Positions 1 to 11,200 of a stretch of DNA of 64,000 nt are shown in pieces; the stretch's first letter is position 1, and each line of letters begins with the position of its first letter. The notes below the pieces were generated by a model, which was not told the DNA's origin, ran no database searches, and worked only from the letters and a program-made list of their open reading frames with translations. Position numbers and translations under genes: made by a program. Origin of the DNA: Parvularculaceae bacterium. Its GTDB lineage: Bacteria; Pseudomonadota; Alphaproteobacteria; Caulobacterales; Parvularculaceae. Location: assembly GCA_028284065.1 (NCBI GenBank), contig JANQSJ010000014.1, positions 1 to 64,000 on the forward strand, given 5' to 3'.

Positions 1-2
1 AG

Positions 3-854
3 AATGATCCGCAAGATCGCGCGTTGCAAATGAACCTCAAGTCGATGCGTCGTCTCGCGGAGAAAGAGCGCATCGCTCTTGAGGAGGCAGCGGCTCGACG
101 TTCAGTCGAGATTTGCCGTTATCGCATTATACCGTATAGGGAGTATAATTATCCTCTGCTGGGAATTGCCGAGTCTCTATCTCGGTTTCAACAGTTGTTC
201 AGCCAAATCTACGATGCAAAAATTGGGGGTGCTCGGGAAAGGGCGCGCATACGGCACGATCTTCTAGAAAAGAGCATGCTGAACCTAGGCTACACCTACA
301 CAGGCTCACTAGGCATTACCTTGCTAGTCCAAGGGGAGCGCGGTTTTTTTGAGGGGACTTTCGATTCTTCGATAGACGCCCTCTATGATGTTTTGGAAAT
401 TGAGAGCGCTGATGCTGTTCGCGACTTAGCTCATTCTCTAGGAAGAGCCGTCGTTAAACGAATCTATGACTGGGCGGCGATTAATGGATCTAGCCAATTA
501 GGAACCGACATCGGCTGGACACGATCGGATGGCCGCCTCCTAGGCCAAGTGATTGATCATAATAAGTATAATTTCATCAAAAATATAATTACTGAAAGTG
601 AAGAGAGGTCTGAAAATGACGTTACTGTGAGAGGAATATTAGTTTCGGGAAACCTACAAAGGCAAAGATTTCAAATCAGTGTGCCAGACGGCGAGACCTA
701 TTCGGGCAAATTTGACGATGATTTTGTCAGGCCCGACATGACTCTCGGGAAGCTGTACGATGCGCGGATAAAAGTGACACGGACATATGTATATGCTCAA
801 GACAAAAGCGAAGAAGAATTTACTCTTCTTCGCTTGGAAGAGACTGATTCTTAG
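3..854 (+). CDS. Hypothetical protein, 5'-partial, low-GC accessory gene
   Basis: I do not recognise a functional family. The frame is open to the left edge, so the gene probably begins outside the window; internal starts are TTG at 24 and ATG at 30. The visible ~283 residues are soluble, with an Arg/Glu-rich helical start, a middle part around LLEKSMLNLGYTYTGSLGIT, and a C-terminal part rich in predicted beta strands. No membrane segment or signal peptide is seen. It resembles hypothetical proteins found in alphaproteobacterial genomic islands, but this is memory of a pattern, not a search. Base composition is clearly lower in GC and codon use differs from everything after 2246, which suggests acquisition by transfer. 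Its 3' end overlaps, tail to tail, the last 35 bases of the IS-encoded small protein. Confidence 0.6.
   Translation, partial: NDPQDRALQMNLKSMRRLAEKERIALEEAAARRSVEICRYRIIPYREYNYPLLGIAESLSRFQQLFSQIYDAKIGGARERARIRHDLLEKSMLNLGYTYTGSLGITLLVQGERGFFEGTFDSSIDALYDVLEIESADAVRDLAHSLGRAVVKRIYDWAAINGSSQLGTDIGWTRSDGRLLGQVIDHNKYNFIKNIITESEERSENDVTVRGILVSGNLQRQRFQISVPDGETYSGKFDDDFVRPDMTLGKLYDARIKVTRTYVYAQDKSEEEFTLLRLEETDS
806..835 (-). terminator. Intrinsic terminator of the IS1595 transcript
   Basis: A perfect 12-bp inverted repeat (806-817 and 824-835) surrounds a 6-base loop. On the minus strand the second arm runs into TTTTGTCTT, as expected for a Rho-independent terminator. The stop codon of the small IS protein (820-822) lies in the loop. 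The same bases encode the C-terminal residues of the convergent plus-strand gene. Confidence 0.6.
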
Positions 855-1005
855 GCCCGCCCCTCAGTAGCGCCTCTAGCCTTTCGGAGCCGTCGGTGAG
901 GTCTAGGTCGCCATCGGCTTCGAGTTCTTTTGCAAGGTTTTTGAACCTCTCCGATTGCTCCTTGTCGGTCTTCGCCGGCTTTTTCGGTTTCGGCTTTTCT
1001 ACCAT
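820..1005 (-). CDS. Small IS1595-associated protein of unknown function
   Basis: This is a 61-residue, highly charged protein with a Lys/Pro-rich start (MVEKPKPKKPAKTDKEQSER) and an acidic C-terminus. Short proteins of this type, with a KxDKxQSERF-like core, commonly follow ISXO2-like transposases. I chose ATG at 1005 because it overlaps the transposase stop (ATGGTAG), suggesting translational coupling; an in-frame upstream ATG at 1032 would extend it by nine residues into the transposase. Its role in transposition is not known. The last codons fall in a terminator hairpin shared with the convergent gene at 3-854. Confidence 0.6.
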   Translation of the reverse strand: MVEKPKPKKPAKTDKEQSERFKNLAKELEADGDLDLTDGSERLEALLRGGPKNQSLPSEEE

Positions 1006-1973
1006 TCGGCCCATCCGGCGCGCCGTTTCCATGCATCGGCGCGTCCTTTGCTACGAGTTGTTTCGTAGGTAAGCCGCTTGCCGACGACGCCGTCAAGGAT
1101 GCGGCCAGCGCGTTCGCTGTCGTCGCACCCGGTTTTGACGCGATTGGTGTAGCGGAAATCAAATTCCGCCATGTAGCGGTGCAGATGGCGCTGGTCGCAG
1201 TGCTGATAGACGCCCCGCATGCCGCGTTTGAAAATCGAGTAGTAGCCTTCGATGGTGTTGGTGTGGATGGTGCGATCGGCCTTGCTGACATATTCATCCT
1301 TTGAATGGGCGACGACGCCATGATCGGCGAAGTTCCAGCCGATGCTCTGATAGTGCGCCGCCTCGTCAGTCATCAGGCGCGCCTCGCGCGAGATGTTCGC
1401 TTCCAAGATGGGAAGAATGGTCCTTATGCGAAGGTCTTTGACCACATAACTGCGCACCGCGCCGGAATCACGATCAAGCAGCGAAAGCACCTTGTTCTTA
1501 TGCGCCGATCGCGCGTTCTTGACCGGCGGGTTGTGCCGGTCGCGGCCGATAAAGGTTTCGTCCGCCTCGACGGCGCCACCGGTTGAGCCGAAAGGTGCAA
1601 GATTGCCTGAGCGCATCTCCTCGCGAATGCGGTGCGACATGAACCATGCGGTTTTGAGAGTGCAGCCAAGCATGCGGTGGAGCTGATTGGCGCTAATGCC
1701 CTTCTTGGAAGCGCTCATCAGGAAGATCGCTTGCAACCAATGCCGCATCGGCACGTGCGACTTCTCAAAAACGGTGCCGACCTTCACGGTAAAGGGCTTG
1801 CGGCAGTCGTAGCACTTGTAGGTGCCGATCCGGGTGGACTTGCCTTTCAGCTTTCCAATCCGATCAACGCCGCCGCAATGCGGGCAAACCGGACCGTCAG
1901 GCCAAATGCGCGCCTCAACGAAGCGGTAGGCGGCTTCTTCGTCGTGAAAATGCTTGGCGTCTAGGATCGACAT
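999..1973 (-). CDS. IS1595-family transposase (ISXO2-like DDE)
   Basis: A 324-residue transposase of normal length for the family. The N-terminus carries a zinc ribbon (CPHCGGVDRI, then YKCYDCRKPF) followed by the conserved TVKVGTVFEKSHVPMRHWL segment. The ISXO2-like catalytic domain shows the expected acidic residues: Asp in VEADETFIGRDRHNPP, Asp in RLMTDEAAHYQSIGW, and Glu in NTIEGYYSIFKRGMRGVYQH. A strong Shine-Dalgarno (AGGAG) lies eight bases before the ATG. No frameshift or internal stop is present, so the element could still be active. It is read toward the low-GC gene at the left edge. Confidence 0.92.
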   Translation of the reverse strand: MSILDAKHFHDEEAAYRFVEARIWPDGPVCPHCGGVDRIGKLKGKSTRIGTYKCYDCRKPFTVKVGTVFEKSHVPMRHWLQAIFLMSASKKGISANQLHRMLGCTLKTAWFMSHRIREEMRSGNLAPFGSTGGAVEADETFIGRDRHNPPVKNARSAHKNKVLSLLDRDSGAVRSYVVKDLRIRTILPILEANISREARLMTDEAAHYQSIGWNFADHGVVAHSKDEYVSKADRTIHTNTIEGYYSIFKRGMRGVYQHCDQRHLHRYMAEFDFRYTNRVKTGCDDSERAGRILDGVVGKRLTYETTRSKGRADAWKRRAGWAEW

Positions 1974-1995
1974 GGCTATAACTCCTTATAGCGCC

Positions 1996-2024
1996 AATAT
2001 GAATCACTAAATTGGGTACGTCAA
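1996..2024 (-). promoter_or_regulatory. Transposase promoter
   Basis: On the minus strand, TTGACG (2024-2019) and CATATT (2001-1996) are separated by exactly 17 bases. They lie 23 bases upstream of the transposase ATG, a good match to a sigma-70-type promoter. Confidence 0.5.
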
Positions 2025-2169
2025 GTATAATATCGCCGAGTCCATGGCGCGGGAGGCATGTGCGGCCGCCGGCAGGCGCCCGGCAGCGCCACGGCGGCGC
2101 CACGCGGCGGCGTGCGCGCTCCTGAAGCGCCTCTTGGCGCGCCGGTCAAAGGTAAACGAATCATTGATA

Positions 2170-2198
2170 TTGGCCGAATGATGTACACAGTAATAATT
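2170..2198 (+). promoter_or_regulatory. Candidate promoter of the giant adhesin gene
   Basis: The stretch 2025-2245 has a GC-rich half (2040-2150) and a markedly AT-rich half before the adhesin start. TTGGCC (2170-2175) and ATAATT (2193-2198) with a 17-base spacer give a weak sigma-70-like match. GAGG at 2236-2239 is a good ribosome binding site for ATG 2246. The promoter call is tentative. Confidence 0.25.
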
Positions 2199-2245
2199 AA
2201 TTTAATATTTTTCAGATATTTATAGTAAAGACGATGAGGTAATGA

Positions 2246-5200
2246 ATGATTAGTTTTTTACGCTCTTCATTAAAGCTCGCGCCGCAGAAAAACCCGCCGC
2301 AGGGGGCGTCGCCGCTGGCGCTTCGGGCGCTGGAGCCGCGCATCCTGCTCGACGCCGCAGGGGCCGCGACCGCCGCCGAGGGCCTTGCTGACGAAGCCGC
2401 TTCGCAGCAAGCCGACGCGGCGCTCGACCTATCGGGAGCGCCGTCCAATTCGCCGGCGGCCGTCCCAGACATCGATCTCCTCGCCGAGGCGGGCGCGCCG
2501 CCCCATGGCGCGCGCGAAATCGTTTTCATTGATGCCGGGGTCGCGGACCCGGCCGCCCTCCTTGAAGGCGTCAGTCCCCATGCGGACGTTCATTTCCTGA
2601 ACGCGGACGAGGACGGCGTCACCCAGATCGCGGACATTCTGGCGCAGTACGAAGACATCGGCGCGGTCCATATCCTCGCCCATGGCGATCAAGGCCGCCT
2701 TATCCTCGGCGACGCCGTCCTCGACCTCGCCAGCATGACCGGCGAGCACGCGGATGAGCTCAGCGCCATAGGCGCCGCCATAGGGATTGACGGCGACATA
2801 CTTATCTATGGTTGCGACTTCGCCGGCGGCGAGGCGGGCCTTGAGGCGGCGATGCTCCTCAGCAGGCTGACGGGCGCCGACGTCGCCGCCTCCACAGACG
2901 ATACCGGCCATGCCGACCTTGGCGGCGACTGGGATCTTGAAGCGGAGATCGGCGCGATCGAAACGCTCGGGATTGCGGTGAGCGGGTGGAGCGGTCTCCT
3001 GGCGCCGACGAATATCATCGTCAATGGCGATTTCTCGTCGGGGACCGCCGGATGGACCGTTACCGGCGACGGCGGCGTCGGGAGCGGTATATTTATTTGG
3101 GGCACGGACGGCGGCGCCGGGACGCTTACCTATGATGCGCCGCTGACCGGCCTGCAAACAGGTCCGGCGGCGAGCGGCGCCGCGCAGATCCAGCTCGACG
3201 TCGCCTGGAACAATGGCCAGCCGGATCTCACCGGCACGCACACGCTCGACATTCAGATCGGCGGCGTCACCTACGCCCGACTGACGACCGGCGGCCAGAA
3301 CGGATCGACGGCGACAATCGATTACCTGAACGGCGCCGCCGGTTCGCCGTCGACGGCCGCGGTGAGCCCGGCCTTCGTTAGCAGTCCGGGGACCATCTAC
3401 ACGTCCGTCACGATTGATCTGCCGAGCACAGTCGCAGATACGGGAACGCTTCAGTTCGTCTCGTCGGCGGGCGGCTCGCGCGACGACATCGGCATCGACA
3501 ATGTTCAGGTCATCGTCGAGAGCAACACGCCGCCGACAGCCGCCGACGACGCCTACACAGTGCGGCCCGGCCAGGCGCTCACCATCGATCCCGTCGGCGA
3601 CAATGACGCGGACCCCGATCCCGATACGCTGACGATTACGCAGATTATCGACCCCGCGGACGTCGCCAATCCGATCACGCCCGTCGCCGGCGCGCCGATC
3701 ACGCTGACGTCCGGGACGCAGGTGACGCTGCGCGCCGACGGCGGGCTTGACGTCGTTACGCCCGCCGGCCTGTCGCCGAGCGACGCGTTCGATTATGTCG
3801 TTGAAGACGGCGCGAGCGGTTCGGCCCAGGCGACGGTGACGCTAAATGTCGACACTGATGGCGACGCCGTCATCGACGCCGCCGACATCGACGACGACAA
3901 TGACGGTATTCTTGATACGGAGGAGGGTTTCGTAGAGAGCGGCGACATCACGACCGCCACCTCTGACGGGGGCCTCGATATTTCCGGCGAAGCCTCCGCG
4001 CCGACCGGCGCCACCTTCAGCGCCGATGGAACCAAGTTCTATGTCATCAGCGCCTTCAACGACGACGCCGTCTTTCAATACGCACTGGCGACGCCTTTCG
4101 ACATAACCTCGGGCGTTACGTTCGAGACCTCCTTCGGGATCGCCGACGACAACCCGACGTCCGTAACGTTCAGCGCGGACGGATTGCGCATGTTCATCCT
4201 CGGCGCCGATAGCGACCAGATTGTTCAGTACCGTCTGGACACGAATTTCGACCTCAGCGGAACGGTCACGAATGAAGGCGCGCTGGTCATCGCCGGCGAC
4301 ACAAGCGCGCCCACCGGAATCCATTTCAGCCCCGACGGGACAAAGCTCTATATCTCTGAGAGCCAGGGCCCGATTCACGAGATCCTTGAATACGACGCCG
4401 CCGCGCCGTTCAATATTCTGCCGGCGACGGGCGGCGGCATAAGCCTGGTCAACAGGCTTGACGTCCACGCGACGCAAAACACGCCCCATGGCGTCAGCCT
4501 GTCGCCTGACGGCGCACGCCTCTACATCGCCGGCCTCAGCGACGACACGATAGATATTTTTGACCTCGCGACGCCCTTCGATATCTCAACTGCCTCGGCG
4601 ACGCCAAGCGCAACGATTGACCCCGGCTTTATTAATCCGTTCGATGTTTGGGTTCGTCCCGACGAGACTGGGTTCTACGCCGTTGACGCCAGTGGCCTAG
4701 AAATTGTTCAGTTTACGGTTAAATCCGGCGCCCGCGACACCGACGGCGACGGCGTTTTCGACCATCTAGACATCGATTCAGACAATGACGGGATCACCGA
4801 CAATGTCGAGGCGCAGGCGACAAACGCCTATGTGGCGCCGAGCGGAAATGACGCCGATGGCGACGGCCTCGACGCCGTCTATGAAGGCGCGGGTGACGAA
4901 GGCCTGACGGCCGTCGATACGGACAGCGACGGAACTGCGGACTATCTCGACGAAGATAGCGACAATGACGGCCGACTTGACATCGCCGAGCGCGGCGATA
5001 GCGGCCCAACGGCGAACCCGACATTCGAAGACGCCGACTTTGACGGCCTGGACGACGACTTCGAAGGCGCCGACGCCAATGATGGCTATGACGTCAATGA
5101 CGAAAATGTTTCGACCGCCTCGGGCGACGCCATTGGGACACTTGCCGAGTACAATCTGAGCGCATCGCCTCTGCTCGCAAGCGACTTTTCGAACTATTCG

Positions 5201-8200
5201 GCCGGCGCGACCGACCTCAGCTTCAGAAGCGCCGACATAGACGGTGACGGCGTTCGTGACGACATTGACATCGACGACGATAATGACGGTATCCGCGATA
5301 CGGATGAAGTGATCGCGGCGATAACCGAAGCCGAACTTGATGGATCGCTTGACGTCTCCGGCGACGCCGACTTTCCACAGGACCTCGCCTTCAGCAGCGA
5401 CGGATCGCGGCTTTACGTCCTTAATCTGACGACGGACACCATATTCCAGTATGAGCTGACGACGCCATTTGACATAGACGGCGGCGCAACGCTTCAAGGC
5501 TCTTTCGTCGTCACCAGCCAGGAACCGACTCCGAACGGCCTCACTCTTAGCGACGACGGAACGAAGCTATTCATTAGCGGCAACACCGGCCGCGTCAATC
5601 AATACTCCCTGACGACCGCGTTTGACGTCACGTCAGGCGTTTCCCATGACGGCGACTTTTCGCTGCCTGCCGGCGAGAACCGCCCGAATGGACTGGAGTT
5701 CAGCGAAGACGGCCTTAGCGTCTTTGTGATCGGCGAAGACAATGAAGTCGTGCACCAGTATAACCTTAGCGCGCCGTTCGACATAACCGCCGGCGTGACG
5801 CTCGTCCACACACTGAACATCTCCGCGCAAGACCTCGAAGCCGAAGGGATCGCTTTCAGCAATGGCGGAAGATTGATGCACATTGTCGGACGCGGCGCGG
5901 GCGCGGTCCACACATATGAATTGTCAACACCCTTCAATCTGACGACAGCCGCGTTCCGCTCGACGCGTTCAGTGATCGCCGATGCGACCAGCCCCCGCGG
6001 CGTCGCGTTTACGCCGGAGGGCGAAAGCTTCTTTGTCGTCGATGGCGCGACAGGGGTAGTCTTCGAGTACAATACCGATACGGACCGTGATGGGGTCGCA
6101 AACTATCTCGACATCGACAGCGACAATGACGGAATCACCGACAATGTGGAGGCGCAGGCGACGAATGCCTATGTCGCGCCGTCCGGCAACGACGCCGACG
6201 GCGACGGCCTCGACGACGTCTATGACGCCGACGACACGGATATCGATCCGGCCGCGTCCGCCGGCCTGACGCCGGTAAACACGGATAGCGACGCAACTGC
6301 CGACTATCTTGATACGGACAGCGATAATGACGGCCGACTTGACATCGCCGAACGCGGCGATGGCGGGCCGACCGCGAACCCGACCTTCGAGGACGCCGAC
6401 GGCGACGGCCTCGACGACGACTTCGAAGGCGCCGACGCCAATGATGGCTATGACGTCAATGACGAAAACGTCGCGACCGCGCCAGGCGCGACGGTGGCCA
6501 ACCTCTCCGAATACGCGCTTAGCGCCGATCCGTCGTTGACCGACGACTTTTCAAACATCGCAGCCAGATCAATCGACCTCTCCTTCCGCGACGCCGACGC
6601 CGATAATGATGGCGTGGCGGACGCCGACGACATCGATGATGATAATGATGGCGTTCGTGATACGGACGAAGGTGGTGATTACGGCTTCTCCGACGAGGGA
6701 GCGCGGGCGGTTTGGTGGCCAACGAATGGCGGCAACGGCGCGTCGGCCGTCGTGATCAACAGCGATGTAGTCGCTTCCGCTGAGGACTTTGTCGCCGGCC
6801 CAGGGATGACCGCCACGACGGGCACTGGCGATACGGCGCTGACGGGCGTCGACCAACCCGACTTCGCCGGCGCCCTCGCAGATGGCGACTATCTCCAGTA
6901 CGAGTTCACCACTGTGTTCGGCGGTGACTTCCTTGGCGTCGATATGCGCGGAGGCGGACAAAATGTGGGCCGTGACATCACAGTCGTCATTTCGAACGAC
7001 GGGTTCGCCACGTCGGAAATCCTGCTTCAAGACGCGAACCACATCAATGACGCTGTTAACCTGGGAAGCAACGCCCAGGGTCACGAATTCGACCAACCCT
7101 ATGCGCTCGATCCTAATACGACGTATTCCGTGCGGATTTATCACTATAACTCGACCATTGGGACGGATATCCGCGTCGACAACGTCAGCTTCCGGATTAA
7201 TCCGTTCGTCGACACAGACGCGGACGGCGTCGCCGACCGCCTCGACCTCGATTCTGACAATGACGGGATCGCCGACAATGTGGAGGCGCAGGCGACGAAC
7301 GCTTATGTCGCGCCGTCCGGCAATGACGCCGACGGCGACGGCCTCGACGACGTCTATGACGCCGACGACGCGGATATCGATCCGGCCGCGTCCGCCGGCC
7401 TGACGGCGATCGACACCGATGGCGATGCAATAGCAGATTATCTTGATACGGACAGTGATAATGACGGCCGACTTGACATCGCCGAGCGCGGCGATGGCGG
7501 TCCGACGGCGAACCCGACATTCGAAGACGCCGACGGCGACGGCCTCGACGACGACTTCGAAGGCGCCGACGCCAATGACGGCTTCGACCCCAATGACGAA
7601 AACATCGCGACCGCGCCAGGCGCGACGGTGGCCAACCTCTCCGAATACGCGCTTAGCGCCGATCCGTCCTTGGCCGACGATTTCTCAAACATCGCAGCCA
7701 GATCAATCGACCTCTCCTTCCGCGACGCCGACGCCGATAATGATGGCGTGGCGGACGCCGACGATATTGACGACGACAATGACGGAATTCAGGACGTTCT
7801 GGAACGGGGAGCGACAGTTCTTAGTACGCCCGAAGACGCGTCTTCGTCCGACCCAGAATTAGCTAATCTTCAGAGCACCCGCGACGGCACGACCGCGGGG
7901 CCGTCCTTCGCAATTGACAACGCCAATGACGACGGGCCGATTTCCGATGTCACGTACACCTATGCGACGCCACTCGATGGCGTAACGTCGGTCGTCATCT
8001 GGAACAATGGCGGGGACGTGTTCACCGATGGTCAGAGCATTGGCGTTATCGGCCAACTGACCTTACGCAATTCGCTTGGCGATGTCGTCTTCACTACGAC
8101 GAATGTCGCCATTCCGGAGGGCTCAGCCGGAGATCCCTTCACGCTAGACCTTCCGGGTACATATGACAACGTCGCATCCATGGAATGGCTGTCGATAGAC

Positions 8201-11200
8201 GGCCCAGCGGGCGGCCTCGAAGGGGTCGCGTGGCGCGAGGTGGCGTTAGCGAGTTTGCCGGCTCGCGATTCGGACAACGACGGCGTCTTTGACCATCTCG
8301 ACCTCGATTCGGACAATGATGGGATCACCGATAATGTGGAGGCGCAGGCGACGAACGCATATATTGCGCCGAGCGGAAATGACGCCGACGGCGACGGCCT
8401 CGACGACGTCTATGACGCGGACGACGGGGACGTCGATGCTGCGGCGTCTGTTGGCCTTGCGCCAGTCGACAGCGATGTCGACGGAATGGCCGACTATCTT
8501 GATACGGACAGCGACAATGACGGTCGGCTCGACATCGCTGAGCGCGGCGATGGCGGCCCGATGGCGAACCCGGCGTTCGAGGACGCCGACGGCGACGGCC
8601 TCGACGATGATTTCGAAGGCGCCGACGCCAATGACGGCTACGACGTCAATGACGAAAATGTCGCGACCGCGGCGGGGGCGACGGTGGCCAACCTCGTCGA
8701 ATACGCACTCGGCGCCGATCCGGCGCTCGCCGCCAGCCTGTCGAACTATGATCCGTTAAGCGACGGCGCGCCGACGATCGATCTCCTGTTCCGCGATGAC
8801 AATGTCGCGCCCGTTGACGGCGACGAAGCCGTTGCGACGGCCGAGGACACGGCCCTGAATGTTATCGACGGGTCGGCGGGCGATCTCCTCGCCAATGCGA
8901 CGGACGCTGACGGCGATGCGCCTTTCATCCTCGATTTCACCGTGGGCGGCGCGACCTACGCCGCCGGCGCGACGGCGACCCTCGCCGAAGGGACGCTCAC
9001 CATCAATGCGAACGGGTCGTATACGTTCATTCCCGCCGCCAACTTCAACGGCGCCGTTCCGCCGGTCGCCTACACAGTATCGGATGGAAACGGGGGAACC
9101 GACGCCTCAACGCTTACGATCGCCGTGACGGCCGCCGGCGATCCGCCCGCCATCAATCTCAGCGGGTCCGCCGATGTTGAAAATCTCACAAACTTCGCGC
9201 CGACGACCCTGGTCTTCACGACGCCGACGATCATCAATGCAGGGCAAACCGAAGCGGACGATGGCGTCGGCAATGGCGAAACGCTCATCTACGCAAATGC
9301 GGGCGTCATTGGCGGAACGCCGATCGACATCGTTGCGACAATCATCTCAAACACAACGAACACAGCCTTTCAAGCGGATGTCTCGAGTGGCGCCCTTGCC
9401 TATTCGGTGCGTTGGGACGGCGATGTCACTGTTCGGTTTGACGTCGTTGAAGCGGGCTCAATGACCCAGATTCAAGGCGATTTCGCGTTTCAGTCGAGCG
9501 ACCTGGATGGGGCGAGACGGGTTGAAAGCCTCATTTTCGACACCGACGACCTCGCCTTTTATCGCCTGAACGCGGATACCTCGATCACCGTTTCGGAGGC
9601 CGACGGCCGGACGACATTCCGGGGCGGGACGAATGGTCCCGCCACCAACCCAGGCACATCCCTGGAGTTCGGCCTGGACGACGTTTCCGGCTTCACCCTA
9701 ACGTTTAGGCAGGACACATCGCTAACAACGCCTGGTGGGCGGACGATTTTTCTCGATGGCGACTTTACGTCAATCTTAACCACTCCTGTCATGGCGCTGG
9801 GGAATGTCGACTATGCAACCAGCTTCACCGAGGGCGATGCGCCCGTGGCTGTCGCCGACTCCGACGCGGACGCGTTCGATGCGGATGACGACATCGTCTC
9901 GCTTGCGATTGTCGCCGGCGGCATCGCGGATGGCGCGGCGGAACAGCTGACGCTCGCCGGCGCGATCTTCGACCTGTCCGTTGACGGCGCGGCAAGCGGC
10001 GTCGCAATCGGCGGCGGCACGCTCGATATCTCCTATGTCGCCGCAACCGGCGCATTTGCGGTGACAAATGCGATGGGCGCATCCATCCCCATGCCCGACG
10101 CCGCCCTCGACGCGCTTATTCGCTCAATCGCCTACGAGAACGCGTCCGAGGACCCGACGCCGGGCGATCGCGCGTTCGTCTTTACCGCGACGGACGCGGA
10201 AGGCGCATCGTCCAACCCCGCCACGACTATCGTTTCGGTCACGCCCGTAAATGATGCGCCCGTCGACGGCGACGAAACGGCCTCGACGGCGGAAGACACG
10301 CCGCTGACCGTCGCCGACGGCGCGCCCGGCGATCTCCTCGCCAACGCATCGGATGTCGACGGCGGCCCGCTGGCGATTGTCGACTTTTCGGTCGGCGGGA
10401 CGACCTATGCTGCGGGCGTCACGGCGACGCTGCCTGAGGGCGACTTGACCGTCAACGCCAACGGCTCCTTTACATTTATTCCCGCTACGGATTTCGCCGG
10501 GACCGTTCCGCAGGTCTCCTACGTCGTCTCAGATGGCGCGGGCGGGCTCGATGTCTCCACCCTCGCGATATCCGTGACGTCGTCGAATGACGGCCCCATC
10601 GCGACGGACAACGCCTACGCGACCGAGGAGGACGTAAGCGTCGCCGGGAACGCCATCCTCGACGCGCCCGCCGACAGCGACGCCGACACAAGCGTTTTGA
10701 GCCTCGCGGCAGGATCGATCGGAACGTTCGCCACCGCCGAAGGCGGCGCGATCGCGCTCAACCCAGACGGCGCCTTCGTATACGCGCCGCCAGCGAATTT
10801 CATCGGGACCGACACGTTCGATTACACCGTCACCGACGGGGCGCTCACCGACGTCGGCCGCCTGACCTTCACCGTCAGTCCGGTGAACGACGCGCCCGTC
10901 GCTGTGGCGAACGTCTATGAAACCACCGAGGATACTGAAGTTCTTGGAAATCTCATCGGCGACGACACCGGCGCCGGCGCCGACTTCGACGTCGACCTCG
11001 ACGCGCTTCAGATCAACGCCGGGTCGATAGGCGCTTTTGTCACGACGGCGGGCGGCGCCATTTTCATCACCCCCGATGGCGCCTTCGCTTATGCGCCGCC
11101 GCCTGACTTCAATGGGACCGATACGTTCGATTACGTCATTACCGACGGCGCGCTGACGGCGAGCGCCACTGTGACGTTTTTGGTCAACGCCGTTAATGAC

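Larger units (their letters stand above)
806..2024 (-). mobile_element. IS1595-family insertion sequence (limits approximate)
   Basis: The element consists of a promoter, an ISXO2-like transposase and a small accessory ORF overlapping its stop codon, a layout I associate with IS1595-family elements in alphaproteobacteria. I could not identify terminal inverted repeats or a target-site duplication by eye. The limits given run from the transposase promoter (-35 at 2019-2024) to the terminator hairpin and may be wrong by some tens of bases. It lies between a low-GC accessory gene and the giant adhesin locus. Confidence 0.6.

Noticed and set aside
2429-3241. 270-codon minus-strand frame opposite the start of the adhesin gene
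   Set aside because: It is antisense to the DUF4347 coding region and lacks recognisable protein features. High GC content and periodic Asp/Gly codons open long frames on the other strand.
4778-5497. 239-codon minus-strand frame in the adhesin
   Set aside because: Its Val/Ala/Ile-rich sequence is the antisense reading of DxDGD calcium repeats.
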